A DNA stretch of 64,000 bases from Pomacea canaliculata (lineage: Eukaryota > Mollusca > Gastropoda > Architaenioglossa > Ampullariidae). The notes under the pieces are model-generated. The model made no database searches, was not told the origin of the DNA, and worked only from the letters and a program-made list of their open reading frames with translations. Positions 42,101 to 53,553 of this stretch are shown one piece after another. Numbering within the stretch: position 1 is the stretch's first letter; every line of letters starts with the position of its first letter. The position numbers and the translations under genes are program-made. Location: assembly GCF_003073045.1 (NCBI RefSeq), contig NC_037602.1, positions 558,001 through 622,000 of the forward strand, in the 5' to 3' direction.

Positions 42101-42512
42101 CGGTCGCTGCACGCATGCGCTCTCCATGCTGAGTTCTGGAGTAGTACCCATGAACTGGAGATACAGATAACTCCAAGATAGCCATGGATCGCCGGAGATG
42201 ATTGATGGTTGGCTTACTGGATGGCTGGATGCTCTTGAATTCAAACGACCAAGTGATTACTGCACTAGAAAGCTCTCCCATCATGTTTCCTATAATTCTA
42301 CCAAGCGTGACAGAGCATGCTGCCATGAATAACAGATAATTGCTTCTGTTCCCCCGATGCACCAGAGAAACCTATCATCGGTTATGTCTTTATTCATTAC
42401 ACAATCCAAGGCAGTCTTCTGGTGATAGTGACTCAGTGATGAACAAACATATTCTTCGACCTAGTTCTCAACCACTTCATTTTTATCAGTGTTGCTGGCC
42501 TTAACCATACAA

Positions 42513-42592
42513 CTTGTAGTGTACTTTACCACCTTGTAGTGTACTTAACCACCTTGTAGTGTACTTTACTACCTTGTAATCTACTTTACCAA
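42513..42592. repeat. 20-bp tandem repeat, 4 copies
   Basis: The unit is CTTGTAGTGTACTTTACCAC, with a few substitutions. Confidence 0.9.
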
Positions 42593-42884
42593 GTACTCTG
42601 GTGTCGACTTTATCGACATCCGCTGGAGTGATGTTACTGCCGCCTGTTTATTCTTGTGTTCGTCTGGTCAGTTCAGGTCAACGCCGAGGTTGTTATCGTC
42701 AATTTATTCGAAACACTTACGTGGGAAACTGTAAAATACTCTAGATGCTGTGAAGCATTGCTCTCCATTTCCCCTCTAAGCAATATTTTTGTCGTAGACA
42801 AAATGACAAATTATTGCGAAAATTTATGACAAATATTTGCCATTCTTTAGCCTCAGTAACTATCTAATTTGTCCTTCAACATTA

Positions 42885-42966
42885 CCGTCCGTCCGTCCGT
42901 CCGTCCGTCCGTCCGTCCGTCCGTCCGTCCGTCCGTCCGTCCGTCCGTCTGTCTGTCTGTCTGTCT
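42885..42966. repeat. (CCGT)n/(CTGT)n microsatellite
   Basis: About fifteen CCGT units are followed by five CTGT units. The Pro-Ser-Val-Arg-type open frame through it is an artefact. Confidence 0.97.
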
Positions 42967-43303
42967 CCATTAGGGCATCTCTATTGAATTTTCACCGATA
43001 TCCAACGGACACTCTCGGAAATAGTCCGAAACCGAGAGACAGGCTGAGAAGAGAGAATGAGAGATATTGAGAAAAACTAAAGAGAGAAACTAAACTAAAC
43101 CAAAAGGCAAAACAAATAAATGAATAAACAACTCACAATCAACTAAATGACTGAGTATGGACAAAGACACCTTTAATTCTGAAGATGTTTTAGCAAGTCA
43201 GAGTTACACAGCAAAAGATCGACGGCCATGTTTTGCTGTTAGTAATTATTATGTGAGCTGTACATGACAGAAATAATCACTTTGTATCATCTATGTTATA
43301 GAT

Positions 43304-44374
43304 CAGGGGTGGGCAACATACGGCCCGCGGGCCGGATCCGGCCGCGGACGGGATTTTGACTGGCCGCAGACTGTTTCTGGTCGTACATGATAATGTGGCC
43401 CGCGCCACATTCTGCCGCAATCTCCCACTACTAATTACTGCTTACTGCGAGAATAATAGTGACTGTTATTATTTTTTGGTTCTTTGTTTTCAGTTAGAAT
43501 TAGATTTAGAAGTCGGCAAGAAAGCAGTATGTTTGTTGTGCAGTGAAAGTGTTGCCGTGATGAGAGAGTATGTTAGCCGCCATTATGCGACGAAACATGC
43601 AGGCTATGGCAGGCTAAGGCAGGCTATGACAGGACTTTATCAGCAGCGGAACGGCAAACAAGAGCAACAGAACTGGACAGAAAACTTGTAAAGCAGCAGA
43701 ATGTATTCGTAAAAACCAAAGTAGCCCAGAAAGCTGCTATTCATGCCAGTTTGTGGTCGCATACAACATTGCCATGCACAGCAAATAGTTCAGAGATGGT
43801 GAATTTGTCAACAAGTGCATGCTCCATGTAGCTGATCAAGTCTGTCCACAGCAAAGAAAGAAGTTTGAAGAAGTCAGTTGGTCGAGAAGAACTGGGGTTC
43901 GCCACATTGAAGCAATTGGTGAAGACTGGACATCACAACTGAAAAGGCGGGTACCTTCATTTCAGCTGTTTTCCTTGGCATCGGATGAAAGCACTGACAT
44001 CGATGACACTGCACAGTTGCTCATCTTTGTACGAGGCATTTCAGAAAACTTTGAAATCACAGAAGAATTGCTGTCAATGGAATCAATGAAAGACACTACT
44101 ACCGGAGAAGATATTTTTAGATGTATGGAAAATGCCATGCATACAATGCAATTACCATGGCAGAAAATGGTCAGTAGTACTATGGATGGTTGTCCATCTT
44201 TGACAGGAAAGAAAGTTGGTCTACTGAAGAGATTGGGAGTTTTACATTAAACACGATTTATTCCTTGCATATGTAGATAAATACGCGATTAAGGTATTGA
44301 TCCAGTAATCTGGCCCGCCAAGGACTTCATTTCCCCATATCCGGCCCGCCGACCGGAGAAGTTGCCCACCCCTG
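43304..44374 (+). mobile_element. hAT transposon, 1071 bp, with 8-bp target duplication TTATAGAT
   Basis: The ends are CAGGGGTGGGCAAC at 43304 and its reverse complement at the right edge. TTATAGAT is present on both sides (43296-43303 and 44375-44382) and fits the Buster-type target consensus with TA in the centre. GC-rich subterminal repeats (CGGCCCGC) are visible at both ends. The copy is truncated internally and keeps only the N-terminal half of a transposase gene. Confidence 0.93.
43356..44250 (+). pseudogene. hAT transposase N-terminal remnant (BED zinc finger, GTF2IRD2/ZBED-like)
   Basis: An upstream frame holds a BED-type finger (VCLLC...RHYATKH, about 43527-43600). After a frame change near 43690-43820 a second frame reads FQLFSLASDESTD then TAQLLIFVRGI, the conserved hAT block with the first catalytic Asp, and continues to a stop at 44250. 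The central insertion domain and the C-terminal dimerisation domain are absent. The product cannot be an active transposase. Confidence 0.8.
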
Positions 44375-44409
44375 TTATAGATTGCTGGTGTCTCTGAGTT
44401 GGTTTAAAG

Positions 44410-45572
44410 CAGCGGTTCTCAACCTTTTACATGTGGCGACCCCCCTGACGAACACCGGTACGTCCGCGACCCCCTTAGCCAGCTAGGTCGGTGAAAGCGG
44501 GGGGGGGGGCAGCTTTAGCTAACCTCGAACGCCGCGTCGAGGAAATCAATGCAATTCAACAACGAAAGAACAAAGTTCGTATCTGCAAGAAGTATAACTG
44601 TTAATGAAATTTTACTAAAGCTAATAAATATTATTTTATTGGACACTCACTTTGATTAATGAGAAGGTTGAACCTGCTTGCTGTTGCATAAAGAAGCGAA
44701 CCTGTGTGCGATGTTCGTACCCACTGCTATTCGCAGCTCAGCCTCTGCGTCCACACGATTTCTGTATTTCGACTTCAGTGCTGCCAATGCTGAAAATCCT
44801 TGCTCACACATATACGAAGTTGAAAATGGCAGCAGAACTTTCATTGCTTTCTCAGAAAGGAGAGGATATTCACCGTTGATGCTAATCCAGAATGTTGGCA
44901 CTGGTGTTGTGTGGAAGACCATTTTCAGGGATTGGTCACTCGAAAGGTCGATGAGCTGCTCTTCTTCTTGCGTGTACAACCCGCTTGTGCTAGGATCAGC
45001 CAGAAATGGATTACGAATCCAATCGTATTTAGTCACATCAATTTCAGCGAAATAATGCTGAAACCTTTCTTGCAGTCCGTTTAGATGGGCAATAATACAT
45101 TCTTCACCTGATCAAGATTCAAGTTGTCAGCCTTGCACTTACACAAGCACGGAAACATATCAAAAATATTTTCTTGGCGTATCTTTTGCGTCCACAACGA
45201 ATTTTTCGGACGAAAGCATTCATCTTGTCAGTTGTTTGTAATATGGTGGTGTAATATAGGGGAGTCAGCGATGAGAGATTGGGGGAGAAAGAGGGCAAAA
45301 GGCGAGAGGAGGGAGATTGGAGGCTTAATTGTTTGAGAGGGGATTGTGTTTTGAGTTTTGGAAGTGAGAAGTCACTGCATGCCGAGACAGTGTACTTGAA
45401 TAGGAAGAAAGATTTGGAGTTTGAGCCCCGCACCACTCGGGTTACACAATGTAAACTAATTCACTAATACCAGTATAAGAAACTTTTTTTAAAAAATGAC
45501 CACCTTCGCGACCCCCTTGTAGGCACGTCGCGACCCCCCAGGGGGTCGCGACCCACAGGTTGAGAACCGCTG
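44410..45572 (-). mobile_element. hAT transposon with SPIN-like ends, 1163 bp, target duplication GTTTAAAG
   Basis: The left end is CAGCGGTTCTCAACCT and the right end is its reverse complement (AGGTTGAGAACCGCTG), with subterminal GTCGCGACCCC blocks. GTTTAAAG flanks both sides (44402-44409 and 45573-45580), again with TA in the centre. The ends and subterminal blocks resemble SPIN-type hAT elements of the Buster group as I remember them. The copy is deleted internally and retains a C-terminal transposase piece on the minus strand. Confidence 0.9.
44656..45036 (-). pseudogene. hAT transposase C-terminal remnant (dimerisation domain)
   Basis: The 126-residue frame contains FWISINGEYPLLSEKAMKVL and LLPFSTSYMCEQGFSALAAL followed by KSKYRNRVD, the signature of the hAT dimerisation region as seen in SCAND3/FAM200/ZBED5-type proteins. 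The catalytic core is missing, so this belongs to a defective copy. It is a different element from the one next door: ends, strand and retained half all differ. Confidence 0.85.
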
Positions 45573-45701
45573 GTTTAAAGTTTATACTCGATAAATCAAA
45601 AGAAAGACAACGAGGTGGATATCATTTTAACTTGTTACCGGCTTGCACCCCATCTCTGCATTTCCGTCCATTGAAATATTTACCTGAAGACCATGGCGTC
45701 C

Positions 45702-46782
45702 TTAAGCCTCAGGAGTAACCAGAGTGATGGAGAGGAAGGAATGAACACTACCCCAGTAAATGCCCTCCCTGGAGGTCTCCACCCAGAGTTGATCGCCGGC
45801 CCGGACACGCACGGACACGCCTGACGACACGGAGGCTGCGTAGGTTGTGACCTCGGTGGTGCGGGATCTCACCAGAAGGTTGCCATTCATCTTCAGGTCA
45901 ACCTGAAAGTCCTCGTTAGTGAAGTCTGGGTACATCTGGAAGTTGATGACATAGACTCCCGAGTACTTGGCTGTGTACACTCCTGTCACGGGGTTAAAGC
46001 CATCTCCGAGGTCAAAGACTTCAGAGAAATGGATGGGAACCTGATTTGGCACGTTGGTCCGTCCGTCAGTGGTTGTGGGCAGCTGACCGAGAAACGACGC
46101 CTTCCGTTCTGTAATAAAGAAAACATTTGCTGAGTACATTATACTCTTTGTTTTTAGCAGGACTTAGTAAACAAATTCTTCTTCTCTCAAAGATTTTGAA
46201 AATGAAATATTCTTACCTATAGAATTTTCTAGTGCTGTGATTCTTGCCAGTAATGTTGTGACATCCTGGAACGTCCAGAAAAAAACATGACCAACATCTT
46301 GTGAAAAACATATATGTATATAGAAAAACGCATCTACGATACACACAACTGCATACAGATGTACATAAGTACATTGTCAGTAAGAGAGTTCAGTTCTCTT
46401 GACCATACAAGTCATTATATAACCAGACTGGGGAACCTTCTGTGTCCAGTCAAGCGCCATGAGGAGAAGACAACTCAGGTTCCCTATTTATAGCAGGTGA
46501 CTGACTAGTCATTAAGTCCTGTGTGTTTACCTGATGCCCCGGATCTCTACCTGACATGTCGCAAGTGAAATCTCATATTTGAATTACACTTGGCTACATG
46601 TGATATTATCGCACGTTGACAAAGATGTCAAACATCATCTACAGACAGAAGTAAGAGTTGTTTACCTGCGAGAGATTGTTGACCACAACTTGTAGTGGAC
46701 TGACATCGTCTGACCGTTTGACGACATCTGCTGCTACCAGACCCGCCAGTGTCAAGGTCACGAAAGGTAAGATTACTTTCAT
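45702..46782 (-). CDS. C1q domain-containing secreted protein C, 190 aa
   Basis: Coding exons on the minus strand are 46666-46782, 46217-46265 and 45702-46108, with the same lengths as gene B. The signal peptide (MKVILPFVTLTLAGLVAA) differs from B most strongly in its first residues, and the rest is nearly the same: DVVKRSDDVSPLQVVV, DVTTLLARITALENSI, FSEVFDLGDGFNP, GVYVINFQMYPDF and SVRVRAGDQLWVE. No coding damage is visible. Two hAT elements sit about 130 bases and more beyond the stop codon and probably lie in or next to the 3' untranslated region. A leader exon at about 48655 joins to an acceptor at 46808-46810. Confidence 0.93.
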
Positions 46783-46810
46783 AGTGATGGATGTATTTAC
46801 TCTTTATCTG

Positions 46811-48654
46811 CCATTATGAAGAAAGACAAAAAACAATTTAAACAAAGAAAAAAATGAATGAAGTCATTAATGAAAGAAAGAAAAAAAGAAAGCCTATGTT
46901 TAACCCTCGGAAAACAAGTTTTTTTGTGTAGATAATTACAATCCAATAGAAGCAGTTGGCGGTATTTCGATGACAACCTGTTAAATGTGAGGAAGGGTGA
47001 AATGGGAGAAGGATGCACAAATGACAGACGCATAAAATGGCGGCGCAGGTGAGTGTCGTGCTTGCAGCTGGAGGTGTAGTGACAGTGTAGTGAGGAAATA
47101 CATCGTTTGACTGTTCACTGTCCTGACCAGTGGACTACAGAGCTCAGTGTGTCTCTTAGTGTTCACACTTAGTGTTCACACAACACTTCTTTATTCTTGC
47201 TGCCTTCACCGTACTTAGCGGTCGTTCACACGAGTGGTTTGGGACACCGAGCTGGTGGTTGGAATGTGAACCGCGATAAATCCACGTTAGTGTTAAATCT
47301 TTCTTTCTCCCTCCCTCTCTCCCACAGACCTTTTGACGCAAGCGCCATCTTGAAACCAGAACGAGACTTCCTGTGCTGGTGGACTGGCTACCGAGACTAA
47401 TCTCTGCATCAAATGGTCCGTGAAGCTGGACTTGGAATCCACTCCTCGTTCTCACATTTACGATTACTGAAGAACGAACACTTGGGAAAAACATTAGACG
47501 CATTTGGAAAAGCCATCACACAAGCCAAAACAGAGATTCTACTGGTGACATAACTTTTATTTGACAATTATGACAAGATTTACAACATACAAAGACAGAT
47601 TCCAGCACCTGTACCTAGCACGCATGTGTAATAAATGTAAACATTGCAGTGTTTAGGTGGAAACATTCATAAAAAATAACAGATGAACGAAAAGTGTTCT
47701 TTCCATGGTGTATTTTATTCAGGGCCGCCGAGAGCCAGCCCGGGCCACGGGACAGACGACCTCTCCGGGCCCCTTGTACTTGTAATCGTAAATTATTTTC
47801 CCAGTAGATAATGTATGTTTACAATTCGAATCTCAATATCTACACTCAAACTCAACTTCTGCATGTGTAATGCTTGGGTGTTCTGTCCTTAGACCTTTCT
47901 TTAAAAGAAAAAGAAAAGGAGAAGAAAAAAAAAATCCACTGACCAAGGCCGGGCCCCCTTGACAGCGCGGGCCCGGTACACCAGACCCTGTCCCCCCCCC
48001 CCCTCTCGTCAGGCCTGATTTTATTTCTCTTGCTGTACACTGAGGTTAGTTGAATAAAGATAAAGAAATAAAACTATGCTCAGGTCTTCTGCGATCACTC
48101 CATCAGTCTCCATCAGGCGCCGTTTGAGTCTCGTTAAGCTCTCGGGCACGAGACACACGAGGCACACGACGGCTAGCTTTGAAAAGACTGAAGAGTTCCG
48201 GGTGAATAAGGTCCATACTTTTAGTCTTCCCGCCTACTAATTTCTTCATGTCCTCCTCTTTTTTTTTCTTTCTTCTCCTCCTCTTTCTCCATCATTACCA
48301 TCATTCTTCTTTTCTTCCTCCTTTGCATAGTTTGTTCATTTTTTCCTTCGCCTGTACAATATTTCACAATTTTCTTTCTCCTTCCTTCTCTGTATAATAT
48401 GTCATGATTTTCTTTCTTCTTTGTTTTTATAACGTGTCACAATTATCTTCCTCCTTCTTTGTCTTTCTAATAGGTTTTAATGTAAAAATGACTGAGGTTT
48501 TAAAACTTTATCGTCAGAGAATTCTGATTTAAGAAAAAAAACGCTCCGTTGCGGGGAAGCAATACCTGCATGGCTGTACTTGCCAAAGACAGACTTTTGT
48601 AACTAAGAATAAAGAAATATGAAAAAGCTAAAATCTTTTCCAAAGTAAGCTTAC
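46811..48654. other. First (5' UTR) intron of C1q gene C
   Basis: No exon is seen within it. It holds a dispersed repeat fragment (47432-47482), a hAT MITE (47720-48017) and a pyrimidine-rich stretch (48253-48480) with irregular CTTCTT runs. Confidence 0.45.
47720..48017. mobile_element. hAT-like MITE, 298 bp, target duplication ATTTTATT
   Basis: The ends CAGGGCCGCCGAGAG and (reverse complement) CAGGCCTGACGAGAG form imperfect inverted repeats. ATTTTATT lies on both sides (47712-47719, 48018-48025). There is no coding content. Fragments of the same family occur at 14129-14216 and 60893-60960. Confidence 0.85.
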
Positions 48655-48695
48655 CTTTATGATGCACAGGTGTCCGGGAGGCGAGTTCGAGGAGG
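48655..48695 (-). other. Putative noncoding leader exon of C1q gene C
   Basis: The minus strand reads GCATCATAAAG followed by GTAAGCTTAC, a strong donor. The acceptor TTTCTTCATAATGGCAG at 46808 and up gives a second exon starting 25 bases before the ATG. The implied intron is about 1.85 kb. Confidence 0.5.
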
Positions 48696-48720
48696 AATGA
48701 ATGGTTTCTGCTGGAGCTGT

Positions 48721-48730
48721 ATTATATAGG
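48721..48730 (-). promoter_or_regulatory. TATA box of C1q gene C
   Basis: CCTATATAAT lies about 30 bases above the inferred leader exon start. The upstream phrase CTCCAGTTCCCTGGTAC resembles the one above the gene B TATA box, although the rest of the two promoters has diverged. Confidence 0.55.
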
Positions 48731-51700
48731 GCTACTCACTTACTGTGCCCCAGCTCGGAGAGTGTACCAGGGAACTGGAGGTATGCACGAGTACCCTGGA
48801 GGCAACAGAAGGGTCCTTAAACTGAGGACTATCTGGATTGATAATAAGTGGGACCCCTGACAGTCGGAACAAGCGGGAAGTCTGTTATCTAACTTCCCTC
48901 CAGTGTTCATGAGATACTTTGAAGCTAAAAAGTAGTCCGGTGTGTAAATAAACACTAATAACACTTGTTGTTTCACCTTTCTAACATACTGTCTACAAAG
49001 GTATAGTCACAGAAAATTGTTGACGTGTTTACAAGATGGCGCTGACGCCGTGACTTTGAAAGGGTAAACGTTTACTTTTGTGATGAGCCATGGAAATGTG
49101 ATTTGGCATCAAACATCTGAGTTTAAAAATGGACTTGGCAGCCGAGGTTTGCACTTGTCTCGTTATCAGCAATAGGCACTTAGCGGTCAGTTTGAAATCC
49201 CATTTCTTTCTCTCGTGAAACCCTTCATCAAGGACTATTTTATTCTAGAAAGCTGTCTCTCAAATACTTGGTTGTCCGTCTGCGCAAACACATTCCTGTG
49301 AAACTCGTGTCGGCAGGTATTTCACAACCAAGATGGCGAATGAGGCGCCGATGTTTGTGTAGATGTCTCACTCTCACAGTGTCAGTCTATTTATCAGATG
49401 AAAGAAGAGTGCGGATGATGACAAAATGTTTTCATGTTTGTGCAGCTGCTACATAAAAGGCGATCAAGTTGACATACCGCCATCACCTAGAGGCTGAGGA
49501 TGCCGCCATGATCACAGGTCAAGGTCGACAGTGTCACTGCGCATGCGCAAGTGTACTAGTCTTGCAGTGACATCATTGCTGTAATTAAATAAAGTCTGTT
49601 CGACTCTGGCACATTAAGTTTCTGTACACAGTACATCAAGTGACAGTACACATACTGAAACGTTATCGAGAGAATAACGGTTTGTGTCCGATGACTCAGT
49701 CTTGCTTTAGAAGATCGGTTGCCGCTGCCAATATTAGGAAAACAATACATTACATACATTCCATATATACAATACAATTTTATCAATCCACAAGATCAAT
49801 TATAGGTACTGCTCACATGCTAGTAGTATAATGACTACGGTGGATGACAAGAAGACTTCGTGTATTTGCCACGTGGTCGTTCATTAGGAATGTCACTTGA
49901 CGATGGTCGCAGCTCATTTGACAAACACTCATCACACTCACGCCCACACTTGCAGAAGCTGCTGCTCGTCCTGTGGGCTATACACGCCACTAGTGGGTGG
50001 AATGCACAATCAGTTCAGAGTGAAATCTTTCTGGTGTTTCTCGCTAAGCCACTGCTGCTGCACCACTACGCCAAGGGCCACGTGTCAACACATCGTTGGA
50101 GGTTTTAAGCAGAATCCAAAGGTTTTTTAAGAGTATGGTGATTGCATCACATAAGTACTGTTTACACTGTGACCTATTAGCCTCTAGTGTATAGTGAATA
50201 GATCACATAAGTATTGTTTACATCTTAAAATACTTACTTCAAGCCTTTAAATGTTGTTTGTTTAGGAGGCCGCACGTACGAGCGTCACCAGCAACTGAAT
50301 GACAGCGCGCGCCCTGGTCACACGAGCTATGCACTCGATCTAATAATAATCACCAATATTTTCTATAAAATTTAAAAAAGCTATACTCGTAGAATATAAG
50401 AGACAAAATATAAAAGATAAAAGACTTCTATCAGCGCCAAAATTAACAAAGCATTAAGCTTTAATCTCATTGTGAACAATGTCTGGGAAAGAAAGAAAAA
50501 AGAGAGAGCACAGGTGACATGTGATCGTCTGTCACGACGATTTTCATCAGACAAACAAACCAAGAAAATGAGCAGAAATCTGACATTACAGTAAGAAACA
50601 TTTTGGTTGGAAGCCTACCTTGAACAACACTTACATCGAGATATCACCGCAAACTTGCTTGGCTTCGCGTAAATGACCTCGTGACTTTTGCTTGGATCGC
50701 GTGAGGACGCAGGTGATAAAAAGGTGAGCAGCTTGGTATAAAGAAGTCAACTTTAGCTGTTAGATCCTTCCCGACATGCGTTACAGTCAGTTGTGAGTCC
50801 GAAATGTCACTGTGAGAAAGCTGAGGGTCATTATATTGAGACGAAGTGTTTTTCTCACAGCCCGGTCTGTGGTGATGTGCACGGAGCAGCCGAGTGTTTT
50901 AATGTTGAGACTGACAGAAGTCGGGTGAACTGGCTTTTCTGTTCTGTACTATCTTGTCCACTAAGGTGTCGAGGGCCAGTAAGCTGTGTGTCTGTTAGTC
51001 ACATCAAGGACAATGAGAAGGTTCCTCCTGACATCGCTTGACACAGTCGTGACGTCACAGGACGCCATCTTGACCTCCCTCTCGCGCGAGTAGCATGCTG
51101 ACCACATGTCTGTACCGTTGTTTTGTCAAGTATCAACTCAGCAAAATTACAAAAGACGATTAGGGTGGGGGTTTCAGTTTACACAAGTTTGAAATAATTA
51201 GTTAAATAATTATCTCACAGGTGAGCGACAACTAGAAAGACACTACCGCCTGCAGTCTCGGCTACTGTACACTCCCTTGTCACGGTAAGTTCAAACCATA
51301 CACAAGCAGTCCCTGCTAATTCTGCCGTTAGAACTTTTTTTTTTTTTAAACCTGATTGTGACAGCATCTGTGACATTTATAGTAGCAGACAACAGTGGGG
51401 CTGTTAAAACCACTTTCATCGGCGAAGAACAAGTAGCAATCCGTTCACCATGCTGTTTGGACCATCCACCACATGGTCGTACTTTAAGATTCACTTTAAA
51501 TTGCCAATAATCTGTATTCCTTCTTCTGTTGACATTGATTCTGAGGTTGAAATCTTGTTTTATCACTCCATCTAACCAAACATCGTATGTCTTACTCGGG
51601 GAATGTGTGGGATGATTATAGTCTATAGCTATTACTCAGCCGGTAAGGCAATACAGTACTAGCAGCCCTCAATACAAGAACCCAGTGAATTATTCTAAGC

Positions 51701-53553
51701 TTTACAAACAAAATCTCGATAAAATATTCTCAACCTTAGACACAAACTAATCAATTGTTTTTAATCATAAACAGAAGAATTCTGTGAATTACTCTCAGTT
51801 TAACACTCAGGAAACTAATGAACGCTTCTAAAGTGGGAAGGTGAGAGGATTCATACATGACTGGAGAATTTTTAATAAACATGATCGGCAGCTCGTTCTG
51901 ATAACAAAATTAAAGAAGGAGAAAGTTAACTGGACCACAGACATACATTGACCGTAAGGAAAGCCACAGAGAGAGAGAGAGATAATGACTAAACAGAGGA
52001 ATGGTCCCGAATGGACACATGAAGAACTACTCACCATGTTGGATGGTTTGATGTCAGATGGCAGGCCACATCATGAAGCCCAACACCTCCAGTCTCAACA
52101 CTCAGGCTACGACTCAGTCAACCTACTTCGTGCCGTGGGATAACCCTGACAATATCATTTCCAGACAGGTAAAACGAATAAATCTTTGTAAATAGCGAGG
52201 AGAGTAAGGCTCGAGGAAATAAGCGATGGGTAAATTAGATGAAGGGTGAAGAGTGTCAGCAACTGGCACAAACGTGTACAACACACAGACGAACACTCAG
52301 TCACTCACGTGTGGTCTGTCTTTCAACAAACAACTCAACGTCTGCACGTGGGCTCCCGTCTGTACTCTCATCCCCCCCCAAAAAAAAAAAACAACCTTAG
52401 CTTGGTCTTATTCCAACTTTGGTGATTTTTTCTTTTCCTTTTCATATAATTTTGTTATATATTTTTCATACTCCAGGTGCCTGATATAACACACATCAAT
52501 AACCAAAGAATAACACATCTCCACTACTCAACATAAACTTTTTTCAGCCTACTACAATAAACAATCCTCTCTCACACACTCACTCCACTCTAAACAACAT
52601 TCAGCACGTGGATGTCTCTCGTCTGCCGGACTCGCAAACTATTCGAAGGCCTGGGTCGCCATCACATGTCCAGGATCCTGTTTGTCGCCAGTGCCCTGAT
52701 GACCGAGGATCGGTCCTGTCCCCAAGGGAGGGTGGCTGACTTTAGTCAACCTTTGGATGTGCACTCGACATCTTTGTTCAGTATGAACACTTTGTTGACA
52801 CTCCTCCACCAGAGCATTTTCTGTGGCGAACATTCCTCGCAAAGAAATCCCCATTTCACTTTACGACTTTCACATGATTCCAAGCAGGATTCCAGGTGTT
52901 GTCACAGGTGGGGAAACGCTCCCCCTCCTGCTCTGACGCCTCGGTGGGGACGCCCCCTACTCTCCTGTCGTTACCTGGCAACAGGATGCTGCTCCCTACA
53001 CAATTCCTAAACATTATTTTCACCTTTAGTCTCTTTACATACTTTGCTTTTCATTCACGCATGTTCCATACCACTGTAATTAACCAAAGTTAATTACTGA
53101 ACGTTAATTAGCAGGATTCTATACTAGTGTTCACGCGCTAGCAAACTCGATAGGAGAGGAGGGACTCACGTGACCACTACTCGCACACGTGCTCACGCTC
53201 TCTTTCACTGGCACACACTGCACACTAATACACGCTAACACACACTGGGACACACACTCTGACACATTACACGCTAACACACACTAATGCACGCTAACAC
53301 ACACTGAGACACGCTCTCTGACACACTGCACACTAATGCACGCTAACACACACTACACACTAATGCACGCTAACACACACTACACACTAATGCACGCTAA
53401 CACAGTCGTTTCTGCAGTTTCCACTGTCCGTCCACCTGGATGTCAATGTGGATGTTTGTACGTTAGTGATATCGTTTTTTATGCTTTAACTTCTACAAGT
53501 AGAGCTGCAGGTATTGGCTGAAACAAAACAAGTCGCTTGTCTCTTTCGTTGTC
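48731..53553. other. Intergenic region, no gene supported
   Basis: Two open frames of moderate length (51291-51566 minus; 52612-53010 plus) show no domain that I know and no clear splice context. Short purine or pyrimidine runs and one minisatellite are the only structure that I can defend. Confidence 0.45.
53211..53404. repeat. CACTAATGCACGCTAACACA minisatellite
   Basis: Imperfect 20-30-bp copies built from 'acacact', 'taatgcacgctaac' and 'gacac'. Confidence 0.9.

Larger units (their letters stand above)
42101..43044. other. Region between gene B promoter and the duplicated block
   Basis: No gene is recognised. It contains a 20-bp tandem repeat and a tetranucleotide microsatellite, listed separately. 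Confidence 0.5.

Noticed and set aside
42837-43070. Open frame with Pro-Ser-Val-Arg repeats
   Set aside because: Translation of the (CCGT)n microsatellite.
49017-49340. CAAGATGGCG (YY1-type) motifs at about 49035 and 49328
   Set aside because: Short motif expected by chance several times in a window. No transcription start or gene is linked to them.
51291-51566. 91-aa minus-strand frame, NLRINVNRRR...WQFKVNLKVRP
   Set aside because: Somewhat protein-like, but I recognise no family and see no splice partners. Kept only as a possibility.
52612-53010. 132-aa plus-strand frame
   Set aside because: No recognisable domain, no splice or promoter context, and an overlapping minus-strand frame of similar quality.
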